From Pseudoalteromonas luteoviolacea S2607 (GTDB taxonomy: Bacteria > Pseudomonadota > Gammaproteobacteria > Enterobacterales > Alteromonadaceae), in the NCBI RefSeq assembly GCF_001625575.1, contig NZ_AUXV01000004.1, forward strand, positions 1 to 64,000: a DNA stretch of 64,000 nt. The letters are read 5' to 3'. Shown piece after piece: positions 27,063-34,282 of the stretch (the stretch's first letter is position 1; each line of letters begins with the position of its first letter). The notes below the pieces were generated by a model that had not been told where the DNA came from, made no database searches, and saw only the letters and a list, made by a program, of their open reading frames with translations. Both the position numbers and the translations under genes were made by a program.

Positions 27063-27952
27063 CAGAAACAGATATCAGATTAGAAGTAGATCACTACGAA
27101 GAAATTAGAATTGAAAATACCAACCACTGTGGCTACAAGTGCTTTTTCTGTCCAAGGGAAGAGCTCACACGCGATCGTGGGTTTATGAGTATTGAAGATT
27201 TGGCACTTGTATTAGACCGAGTAGGCGAATACAAAGGCAAAGTTGACCTGCATGGGTTTGGTGAGCCTTTGCTTGATAGATCCCTTGCACAAAAAGCGAG
27301 CTTAATTAAAAAAGTATGGCCGGAAGCAAAATCGAGGATCATCTCCACTTTGGGGATACCACTTAAAGATAATGCGATTGACGAAATTGTTACCAGTGGG
27401 CTCGGTACCATAGAAGTGAGTTTCTATGGTGTTGACGAGGCTTCTTATAAAGAGTCCCATGGTGTAAATAAATTTGAGCGAGTAAAAGAAAACATAGAAA
27501 GGATAATGTCTCGAGTTCGCGCTTTAGGTTCGTCGATGGAGCTCGTGATTAGGGAGTTTCCAACGCATGATGATATTACACAGCCAGGTTATACAAAAAG
27601 CAAAAAAGAAGAGCTCGCAACTTGGCTTCAAGATCAAGGCGTGAAGGTTTTCAGACAAAATGTCATCCATAACTATGGAGGCGGGCGCGCATATAACAAG
27701 CCTGAAACAAAGGGGGTGTGCTCAGTTGTTTGGGGATTTCGAAAACGTATTTTACAAGTAACCTGGGATTTAGACATTATTCCGTGCTGTTTTGATTCAA
27801 ACTCAACAGTGATTTTCGGAAATTTAAGAAAGCAGCAATTGTCAGAGATATTTGCTGGAGAAAAGTACACAGACTTCATTGAAGCGCATAAGAAAAATGA
27901 AATCAGCCAATATGATGTTTGTGTAAAGTGTGAACGCTGTTTCAAGCCATGA
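27056..27952 (+). CDS. Radical SAM protein with auxiliary cysteine cluster (SPASM-like)
   Basis: This is a 298-residue radical SAM enzyme. GTG 27056 is preferred over GTG 27050 because AGAGAGG (27042-27048) would touch the earlier codon. Cys25, Cys29 and Cys32 (CGYKCFFC) form the CX3CX2C site for the SAM-binding 4Fe-4S cluster. Six cysteines in the C-terminal part (222, 244, 245, 289, 292, 295) suggest at least one auxiliary cluster of the SPASM type, common in peptide-modifying enzymes. Tyr or backbone positions of the short core are candidate targets. Alternatively it acts on the sugar, since some SPASM proteins modify carbohydrates. Confidence 0.85.
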   Translation: MLAETDIRLEVDHYEEIRIENTNHCGYKCFFCPREELTRDRGFMSIEDLALVLDRVGEYKGKVDLHGFGEPLLDRSLAQKASLIKKVWPEAKSRIISTLGIPLKDNAIDEIVTSGLGTIEVSFYGVDEASYKESHGVNKFERVKENIERIMSRVRALGSSMELVIREFPTHDDITQPGYTKSKKEELATWLQDQGVKVFRQNVIHNYGGGRAYNKPETKGVCSVVWGFRKRILQVTWDLDIIPCCFDSNSTVIFGNLRKQQLSEIFAGEKYTDFIEAHKKNEISQYDVCVKCERCFKP

Positions 27953-27962
27953 TGGATATGTT

Positions 27963-28769
27963 ATGACAAACTTTACTGTGACTGATGACCCCAAAATATC
28001 TTGCTTATGTCTGACAAGCAATAGAATAAATGAATTTAAAAATGCTTACCTGTACTACCAAAATCAGAGCTACAAAAATAAAGAATTTGTGGTTGTATGT
28101 AGCGCGGATGACTATCCCACGGTTGAGTATGTTAAAGAGCTGCAAGTTAAAGATGAGAGTGTAAAAGCGTGTATCGTAACCAACAGACACGAGATTACAC
28201 TAGGCGATCTGAGAAACTTATCAATCAATGAGGCCCAAGGTGAATATATTTGTATCTGGGACGATGATGACACATACCATCCTGATAGGTTGAGTGTGAG
28301 CCTTTCGGAGTTACGGCGATTAAATGTACCCGCTGTGGCGATAAGTAACGTGATAATGTTCGATGAACGAGATGGAAAAGCATATATTTCACCTCATAGA
28401 GAATGGGAGGCATCACTTTTTTGTAGTCGGCGTTTTCTAATTGAAAACAAATTGAAGTATCCGAGTTTGAATCGCGGTGAAGATACCCCACTGCTGGAAG
28501 CATTGAATAAAAATCTGTCTTTGATTTTTTATCCACACCTGTATATTTATAAAGTGCATAGTAAAAATACCTGCCCAACTGAACATTTCTCGAGGCTTAT
28601 TTATCGCTCTATTCCCCTTATGCCTCATGAAAACACTTGGATCCAGAGCATTGTTAAAGGGTCTCTATTAGAGCACAAAAATTTTAATTGGCTGACAGAG
28701 GTCGATTATAAGCTCGCGCAAAGGCGGCCTTACAAACAGATTGTCGCAGAACTGGCAATAGAGGTTTAA
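27963..28769 (+). CDS. Family 2 glycosyltransferase
   Basis: The product has 268 residues starting at ATG 27963, the first ATG after the stop of the radical SAM gene. The GT-A signature is clear: ISCLCLTSNR at the start, AQGEYICIWDDDDTYHPDRL carrying the metal-binding acidic run, and NRGEDTPLLEALNK as acceptor-side region. There are no membrane segments, so the acceptor is probably soluble or loosely membrane-associated. The gene sits tightly between the radical SAM and the deacetylase genes. It is the second sugar-transfer enzyme of the operon, and the donor is unknown. Confidence 0.82.
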   Translation: MTNFTVTDDPKISCLCLTSNRINEFKNAYLYYQNQSYKNKEFVVVCSADDYPTVEYVKELQVKDESVKACIVTNRHEITLGDLRNLSINEAQGEYICIWDDDDTYHPDRLSVSLSELRRLNVPAVAISNVIMFDERDGKAYISPHREWEASLFCSRRFLIENKLKYPSLNRGEDTPLLEALNKNLSLIFYPHLYIYKVHSKNTCPTEHFSRLIYRSIPLMPHENTWIQSIVKGSLLEHKNFNWLTEVDYKLAQRRPYKQIVAELAIEV

Positions 28770-28773
28770 AAAG

Positions 28774-29691
28774 ATGAGATCATTTATCTTTGTGACTGCA
28801 ATCATGGTGTTGTTTTTTTGTGGTCCAAGCGCAAGCAAAGAGATTGCACTTACATTTGATGATGCACCTTTACCGGGCAACAGTTTTATGAGCGGTGAAG
28901 AAAAGACACAAAAAATCATCAAAGGTTTGCAGGCGCAGCAAGTAAACGATGCCTTATTTTTTGTTACGACAAGTAATATAAAGGATGAGCAAGGCATTGA
29001 AAGGTTGAATACTTACACAAAAGCAGGTTTTCATTTAGGCCACCATGGTCATGGCCACCTTTCTTTGAATAAATCCACTAGTAATGACTATTTACTGGAC
29101 TTTTATCAGTCCCATTTGATTCTTCAAAATTATGACAACGTTTTAAAATTGCACCGCTTTCCATTTTTGCACTACGGTGAAACTCAAGAAAAAAGAAAGC
29201 AAATTAAAGCAAGATTAGAAGAATTACAGTATCAAATTGGTTACGTTACTGTGGACAACTTTGATTGGTACATTAATAGCAAACTACTTGAAGCAATCAG
29301 GAAAAAGAAATCAATCAATTACAACCGACTCAAAGAAGTGTATATCGAAACCATTTGGCGCTCTATAGAGTTCTACGATCAATTGGCGGTTAAACACCTT
29401 GGCACAGAGGTGAAGCACGTTTTATTACTCCATGAAAACGAATTAGCAGCCTTGTTTATTGGAGATTTAGTGGCGCATATTAAAAGTAAAGGTTGGAAAA
29501 TTATTGCGCCAAGTGAGGCGTATAAAGATCCAACGCTTATTAAATACAGCGCGAGTTTAGAGTTTAATAAGCAAGGCCGTGTTGCTGCTATGGTATACGA
29601 TAGAGGTACTGATAAAGCTTTACTGAGATCTGAGACTGAAAATACAAAATATTTGGATGCGTTGCTCAAAACGCACGGTGTATTTAAATAA
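28774..29691 (+). CDS. Exported polysaccharide deacetylase (NodB-like)
   Basis: The product has 305 residues with an N-terminal signal sequence (cleavage near residue 21, GPSASK), so it acts outside the inner membrane. The NodB motif 1 is IALTFDDAP (two Asp), motif 2 is HLGHHGHGH (metal-binding His) and a later RFPF segment matches motif 3. These metal enzymes remove N-acetyl groups from GlcNAc-type sugars. An exported deacetylase in an operon of cytoplasmic enzymes implies that a late step happens in the periplasm, or that the sugar is also processed there. A 4-base gap separates it from the previous gene. Confidence 0.85.
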   Translation: MRSFIFVTAIMVLFFCGPSASKEIALTFDDAPLPGNSFMSGEEKTQKIIKGLQAQQVNDALFFVTTSNIKDEQGIERLNTYTKAGFHLGHHGHGHLSLNKSTSNDYLLDFYQSHLILQNYDNVLKLHRFPFLHYGETQEKRKQIKARLEELQYQIGYVTVDNFDWYINSKLLEAIRKKKSINYNRLKEVYIETIWRSIEFYDQLAVKHLGTEVKHVLLLHENELAALFIGDLVAHIKSKGWKIIAPSEAYKDPTLIKYSASLEFNKQGRVAAMVYDRGTDKALLRSETENTKYLDALLKTHGVFK

Positions 29692-29693
29692 GT

Positions 29694-30464
29694 ATGGAAA
29701 TTAAAAAAAGAGTTTACCTTGTTGGTTTTGATTTAAGTGGCGGGCTTGGGCTACATCGTTATTTTGTTGACAATGGATATAGTTCCACGTTTGGTGATGA
29801 GGATGGTTTTTCTTCACGGACTTTAAAAAACTATCAAAACAACTTGCCACTGATCACAGGTTTTGAATCTTGCCAGTTTTTTACTCAAATTCAGCATGAG
29901 GGTAAAAATGGCGACTTTATCTATACACATGAAATATTGCTAGATTCGCTGATTGAGGAGCAACCCAATGCGCTGTTTATTTTCAATTACCTACCTGTTG
30001 AAGAATGGTTAGAACAAAGAGCGAGCTGCTATGGCTACTTACCCAAAGCGACTAAAGCGCTTGATTTAAGTGAAGCACAAGTGCTTGAACATTGGCGTGA
30101 TTATTATCTGGCGTATTACGAAAAAGTGGTTAGTCGATTAGAAGGTGCAGAAAACTACTTTGCTTACAACCATTCAAATGAAAATGAAAGTGTACGTGAG
30201 TTAACACGCTTTTTATCGCGTCATGGTATGACCTTAAATTTAGCAGCATATGAACCTATCTCTGAAATAAGAGGAAGTACCGATCAGCGTTTTCACGTTC
30301 AGAATATACGTGAAGCAGCATTATATTTCCGCTATCACCGTTTCGATATAGATACCGCAATCAATTTACTGCAAGAGGCTGAAAAACATCAACCTTGTCG
30401 TTACTACTTTAAAGATGAATTGAAAAAATGGAAATTAGAAAAGAAAACTTGGAAGAGCGAGTAG
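29694..30464 (+). CDS. Sulfotransferase-like protein, cofactor loop altered
   Basis: The product has 256 residues and is cytoplasmic. Its start, VYLVGFDLSGGLGLHRYFV, matches the position of the 5'-phosphosulfate-binding loop of sulfotransferases (G-x-x-K-S/T-G-T/S-x-x-L). Residues 70-150 also fit (NALFIFNYLPVEEWLEQR, then a HWRDYYLAYYEKV helix). The loop has Leu where the invariant Lys should be, so PAPS binding is doubtful. It could be a divergent sulfotransferase or a related P-loop protein recruited to another reaction. It starts two bases after the deacetylase stop and overlaps the next gene. Confidence 0.55.
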   Translation: MEIKKRVYLVGFDLSGGLGLHRYFVDNGYSSTFGDEDGFSSRTLKNYQNNLPLITGFESCQFFTQIQHEGKNGDFIYTHEILLDSLIEEQPNALFIFNYLPVEEWLEQRASCYGYLPKATKALDLSEAQVLEHWRDYYLAYYEKVVSRLEGAENYFAYNHSNENESVRELTRFLSRHGMTLNLAAYEPISEIRGSTDQRFHVQNIREAALYFRYHRFDIDTAINLLQEAEKHQPCRYYFKDELKKWKLEKKTWKSE

Positions 30465-30979
30465 AGCAGCTGCAAAGCTTAGGCTCAGATATTGAGCACA
30501 TAAATGGGACTTTAACTAAACATTTACTGGGAACATACCACTTATTAAAGAGCTGGGACCTGTGCGAAGAGCTATGTTTGGCAGGCCTATTTCATGCAGT
30601 ATACGGCTCAGATCCGACACGCTCTAGACTGTTAGGTGTAGAAAAAAGAGCAGAAGTGGCAAATATGATAGGTTCGAGGGCCGAAATGCTGGTATACATG
30701 TTTTGCTCTTGCGACAAACCTAAAGTGCTCCCGCAAATTGGTACACAATCACCAATCATGTTTATTGACCGGTTCACAGGAGAGCAATCACCTTTTCCTG
30801 AAGAGTTTCTCAATGACTTCTGTGAACTAACCATTGCAAACGACTTGGATGTGGCAAGAAACAAAGCGGTAGAACAGTATCACCAAGATCTGCTCAGAAT
30901 GTTTAAAAATATGTATCCACTAGTCAGTGAGAAAACTCAGGCTGAGTTAGATAAGCTGTTTGTTCAGTTTCTTTCTTAA
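30428..30979 (+). CDS. DUF6817-like helical protein (HD-type)
   Basis: The product has 183 residues. NGTLTKHLLGTYHLLKSW and then LCLAGLFHAVYGSD give two His in the pattern of HD-superfamily metal sites, matching what I recall of DUF6817 proteins. The function is unknown. It overlaps the preceding gene by 37 bases at its chosen ATG, which implies tight coupling, although a later start is possible. As an HD-like protein it could be a hydrolase or oxygenase acting on the small-molecule partner. Confidence 0.5.
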   Translation: MEIRKENLEERVEQLQSLGSDIEHINGTLTKHLLGTYHLLKSWDLCEELCLAGLFHAVYGSDPTRSRLLGVEKRAEVANMIGSRAEMLVYMFCSCDKPKVLPQIGTQSPIMFIDRFTGEQSPFPEEFLNDFCELTIANDLDVARNKAVEQYHQDLLRMFKNMYPLVSEKTQAELDKLFVQFLS

Positions 30980-30995
30980 GGAGCTGCTTGTAGAC

Positions 30996-31457
30996 ATGAC
31001 ATTGCACAACGTCAAAAAGTCGGACTTACCTATTGGCTTTTTCCAAGTAATAAACGAGAAGTTGATTGTTGGCGGGCAACCCTCTGAGCAAAGCTTAATA
31101 ATGCTTAAATCATATGGTATTAAAAGAGTGGTCAATTGCATTCCTGACTACGAGCAAAAGTGGAATGAGCAAGCAATTGTTTCCCGGTTGGGGATGGAAT
31201 ATTTAGGTGTCGGTTTTGACCGAACTTCAGGCATGACAATTGCCAATGCAGAAGCATTAATGGCCACTGTGAAAACATGTTCAGATCAGCCCACGTTCTT
31301 GCACTGTTTAACAGGAAATCGCATTGGCATTCTCATTGCGGTTTATCACTATTTTTTACTTGGAAAGCCTAAAAAAGAGGCTTTGTCGGAAGGGCTGTTC
31401 TGGGGCATGAGAGATAAGGCAGCATTTATGAACATTGTTGAGGAAAGTATCCAATGA
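30996..31457 (+). CDS. DUF442-like phosphatase (beta-lactamase-hydrolase-like fold)
   Basis: The product has 153 residues from ATG 30996, chosen because AAGGAG lies at 30978-30983. GGQPSEQSLIMLKSYGIKRV matches the opening of the DUF442/BLH group of tyrosine-phosphatase-like proteins, and FLHCLTGNRIG is the catalytic loop with the shorter CX4R spacing typical of that group. A conserved upstream Asp is present in FDRTSG. It presumably removes a phosphate from a biosynthetic intermediate. It overlaps the next gene by 4 bases (ATGA). Confidence 0.7.
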   Translation: MTLHNVKKSDLPIGFFQVINEKLIVGGQPSEQSLIMLKSYGIKRVVNCIPDYEQKWNEQAIVSRLGMEYLGVGFDRTSGMTIANAEALMATVKTCSDQPTFLHCLTGNRIGILIAVYHYFLLGKPKKEALSEGLFWGMRDKAAFMNIVEESIQ

Positions 31458-33028
31458 GTAACTTCATAAAACTAGATGGTGTTGTCTTGAGTAACGTGGA
31501 GTTACCAGACAGCTTCGTCATATACAAGAATAAATCCCTGACAGATTTGAATTTTACTGATCCTGAGTTTGAACGTTACGGTGGTCGCAGTATCAGTAAT
31601 CATGGCGGTGGTGCCAGAGCTGCAAACTATGGAAATTACCAAGTTAAAGGGGTTGGGTTGACACCCTTAGCAGGAGAGATCAAAGGGAGTAACTACAGTC
31701 ATGGCACTGTGCCCTTATTAGAGGCTTTAATTGAAGCGGTCTATTCAGAGGTGCTTAAAAATGTGTTACCGGTTGGTGTTGCCGACTTTCATGGTGTGAT
31801 TTGTACAGGCTCAAATACTGCTTTTGAATTTGATGAAGCCAAAGAAGGGGAGCTTAAAGCAACTCAGGGGGCGCTTTTTATAAGAGAAAAGTGTGAACGT
31901 CCAGCTCATTATTTAAGAGCTTATACCTTTAAAGTTAAACCTGAATATAAGGATGTTGTAGAGCCAGACTTAGAACGTATTAGGCGTGTAGTTAAAACAC
32001 TGGCAGACGAGTGCGGTTCCCCTGAGGGATTTCTTGAATTTGTTGCTGGCTTTTTACAGGGCTGTGCTGAGCAGTTTGGCTTTGCACGTGTTGCAGGTAT
32101 TACTCATGGGGCCATGACACCATCTAACATTATGATGGATGGTGGTTGGCTTGACCTTGTGACGCCTACATTTGTAGACAGGGGAAGAAATTATCGCGTA
32201 GCGAACTTAACCTACTATCAGGAGCCAACCATCGCTTTAGAGGTATCTCAAGAAATGTGCGATACCTATGCAAAATTTAATCAAGTGACCTTTGATACAA
32301 GTATTTTGCATGAATATTATACTTCTTCACTCGACATGAGCATTGACTACCACATGCCTTATATATTTGGTTTAGATCGGGATGTGGTGGAGTCACTAGA
32401 GCTTAATGACAAGGTTGCTGAGTTATTTGGCAAGTTTAAAAAAGCGCTTAATAAAGAGAGCAAAGTGTATTTCACAGGGAGCTTAGGAAATGAAACATCA
32501 AATACCTTTAAAGATCCATTGATAGCAGTCTTTACTCGGGTGCTTAATGACAAAGAATCTGTTGAGTATGATTTATATCATGCAGCTTACATTCAATATG
32601 AGCACAAAGCGCAAGTCACGTTTGAGGCTTTTGTAGTTCAATGCTTTATCAAAGCGATGAAGCGCGATTTATTGTCAGCACTTTATTTTAGAACGCATGT
32701 TGAAGATAACCTAGAAAAGTCAATTGAACTGGGCGGGCCGCAATGTATTCAAAATTTGATAGACGCTTATAGGTTAAGTGCCATGTGGGTGTTTGACGAT
32801 GAGCTGAACAAAGAAGAGATCATTTACCAAAGTACAAACGGGTTATCTCGCTATGTTTTTGAAGGATTAACACTCAAAGTGGTGAGTGGAATTCAAGGTA
32901 GTGAGCGGCTGGTTTCGGCGCTAAGTTGTGAAGATATAAGTTGTGAATTTTTCCAGGCACATCAGGATATATTTTTGCGCTATTTTGACACTGTCAGTAC
33001 GGTAATTGGAGAGGTAGTAGGTGAGTAA
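31454..33028 (+). CDS. SelO-fold protein resembling MchC/MceJ microcin maturation factors
   Basis: The product has 524 residues. NYQVKGVGLTPLAG (Lys65) parallels the nucleotide-binding LKGAGRTP segment of SelO-type pseudokinase AMPylators. ITHGAMTPSNIMMDGG parallels their catalytic HGVMNTDNMS loop, with Asn225 and Asp234 at the spacing of the metal ligands. The acid before Asn is Ser224, so chemistry may differ. Size and the HlyC-like gene that follows match, from memory, the mchC-mchD and mceJ-mceI pairs of class IIb microcins, whose products attach a glucosylated catecholate to the peptide C-terminus. I infer an ATP-using ligation at the C-terminus of the 44-residue precursor. Confidence 0.6.
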   Translation: MSNFIKLDGVVLSNVELPDSFVIYKNKSLTDLNFTDPEFERYGGRSISNHGGGARAANYGNYQVKGVGLTPLAGEIKGSNYSHGTVPLLEALIEAVYSEVLKNVLPVGVADFHGVICTGSNTAFEFDEAKEGELKATQGALFIREKCERPAHYLRAYTFKVKPEYKDVVEPDLERIRRVVKTLADECGSPEGFLEFVAGFLQGCAEQFGFARVAGITHGAMTPSNIMMDGGWLDLVTPTFVDRGRNYRVANLTYYQEPTIALEVSQEMCDTYAKFNQVTFDTSILHEYYTSSLDMSIDYHMPYIFGLDRDVVESLELNDKVAELFGKFKKALNKESKVYFTGSLGNETSNTFKDPLIAVFTRVLNDKESVEYDLYHAAYIQYEHKAQVTFEAFVVQCFIKAMKRDLLSALYFRTHVEDNLEKSIELGGPQCIQNLIDAYRLSAMWVFDDELNKEEIIYQSTNGLSRYVFEGLTLKVVSGIQGSERLVSALSCEDISCEFFQAHQDIFLRYFDTVSTVIGEVVGE

Positions 33029-33470
33029 CATACTAGATAAAGACACAGCTTTAGCTGACATCATGCGCTTTAGGGCGGGAATGAACCTAGAGACAAGCAT
33101 AGAAGAATTTCGCCTTATTGATTATTCAATTGAAAGATCCAAGATATACATAATGCGTGACAAGGCTACTAACTTTGTTCAAGCATATGTTATTTGGGCA
33201 GATGTTATAGAAGAAACCTGGCAGCGCTATTTAAAGCTAGGTACTCTTCCAATTTATAGCTATGAATGGAATGAAGGTGATATCGGCTTGGTGATTGATG
33301 TGGTTTTTAATCCTACTTACCGTCTAAACATACTTGCGAGGGTGCCTGAACAATTTTTAAACCCTAAATACGTATATACACGAAATTCAAAACCATACAA
33401 GTTTGGCAAAGCTTTAAAGAAAATAGCGGGTATTAAGCAAATTTCAGAAGGGAAGCTTATTACCTTGTGA
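33021..33470 (+). CDS. HlyC/RtxC-like acyltransferase-family protein (MchD/MceI-like)
   Basis: The product has 149 residues from GTG 33021, with GGAGAGG seven bases before, overlapping the previous gene by 8 bases. AYVIWADVIEETWQRYL and then EWNEGDIGLVIDVVFNP correspond to the CSWANL and FIDWIAPFG segments of toxin-activating lysine acyltransferases; the Asp of VID is kept. The protein contains no His at all, so the catalytic His of HlyC is missing. Microcin partners such as MceI are also HlyC-like and act with MceJ. This is probably the second half of a two-protein ligase rather than a fatty acyltransferase. It is the last gene of the operon. Confidence 0.65.
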   Translation: MSNILDKDTALADIMRFRAGMNLETSIEEFRLIDYSIERSKIYIMRDKATNFVQAYVIWADVIEETWQRYLKLGTLPIYSYEWNEGDIGLVIDVVFNPTYRLNILARVPEQFLNPKYVYTRNSKPYKFGKALKKIAGIKQISEGKLITL

Positions 33471-33517
33471 TGTGCATAGCATAATTCAGGCCTTGTCTGA
33501 ACTAATGCATTTCAGAT

Positions 33518-33574
33518 AAATGAGTATGTGTAGAAGTTTACAGTTTATCGCGTTAAACATTCATATACTCATTT
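33518..33574 (+). terminator. Probable terminator of the RiPP operon
   Basis: AAATGAGTAT (33518-33527) pairs with ATACTCATTT (33565-33574) around an AT-rich loop that itself contains a GTTTAC/GTTAAAC pairing. It lies about 50 bases past the last gene. Confidence 0.55.
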
Positions 33575-33608
33575 CACGGTAAAATCAGCCTAGCATGCGT
33601 AACAGTAA

Positions 33609-34049
33609 TTACGCTCTGTTATTGAAGAACATGCCCTTATTGGCTGCGTTTGTCGCAGGGACATTGGAAAATAGCCCGCTTATATAGCTAGAAGCCTGAC
33701 TTCTGATTAAAGATTGGACTTCGGCAAGCTCTTTATCAAGGCTTTGTTTCAACTTGGCTAATTCGTCGCTCTTGTCTACCTCACCTTTGTCTTGTTCAAG
33801 CTGCAAAGCTTTTATTTTCTGCTGAAGTGACAAAATACTGGTTACTTTTTTGTCTTTATCGCTGACTTCGTCACTTTTCTTTTCTTCTTTATTCTCCGAA
33901 GGCTTTTGTTCAGCGACGGTTTTGTTTGAATTTGAAATCTTCTCAGTTTCTGATGTGAGGCCCTTTTTGGATTGCTCAATATCTTCTTCATTTGATTTCA
34001 AAAGCGGGTTATAGCCAGAATACCCAGTCCCCAAATTGTTAATGTTCAT
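33609..34049 (-). CDS. Charged coiled-coil protein of unknown function
   Basis: The product has 146 residues, very rich in Lys, Glu, Ser and Asp. Residues 25-70 look disordered and residues 70-120 (SLQQKIKALQLEQDKGEVDKS onwards) form a likely coiled coil. There is no signal peptide. The N-terminal NINNLGTGYSGYNPL with the final GMFFNNRA reminds me of small phage- or flagellum-associated proteins in marine gammaproteobacteria, but I cannot name a family. It reads towards the RiPP operon from the opposite strand. Confidence 0.55.
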   Translation of the reverse strand: MNINNLGTGYSGYNPLLKSNEEDIEQSKKGLTSETEKISNSNKTVAEQKPSENKEEKKSDEVSDKDKKVTSILSLQQKIKALQLEQDKGEVDKSDELAKLKQSLDKELAEVQSLIRSQASSYISGLFSNVPATNAANKGMFFNNRA

Positions 34050-34226
34050 GATTGTTAGTTTTTTGACAAAAATAGTGTGGAGTAGGTCAAAGCAAGAGTT
34101 ATACCTAAAAAGTGTATATTAATTCCTACATTGGGGAGAATTTAAGGTATTAAAAGAATTTGCAATGGACGGCACGTAAACTTAAACCACTAAAAGCTTG
34201 GAGCATTAATAGCTGAACATACTAAA

Positions 34227-34248
34227 AAAGGGCCAAATGAGGCCCTTT
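34227..34248 (-). terminator. Intrinsic terminator for the gene at 34283-36121
   Basis: AAAGGGCC (34227-34234) pairs with GGCCCTTT (34241-34248); on the minus strand it is followed by a T-run (plus-strand A-run at 34224-34229). Confidence 0.8.
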
Positions 34249-34282
34249 GGTACAAAGGTAAATATATATAAAAAGGAACGTG

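Noticed and set aside
24995..33470. Lanthipeptide, lasso or thiazole/oxazole-type pathway
   Set aside because: No LanB/LanM/LanC, lasso cyclase or YcaO-like gene is present, and the core lacks Cys and Thr.
24995..33470. Conventional capsule or O-antigen locus
   Set aside because: No flippase, polymerase, chain-length regulator or export gene is seen. The two GT-A proteins lack membrane segments, and the ligation pair and radical SAM do not fit such a locus.
25310..33470. Peptidase-containing ABC exporter for the GG peptides
   Set aside because: No ABC ATPase or C39 peptidase motif was seen in any gene of the window, so export must be encoded elsewhere.
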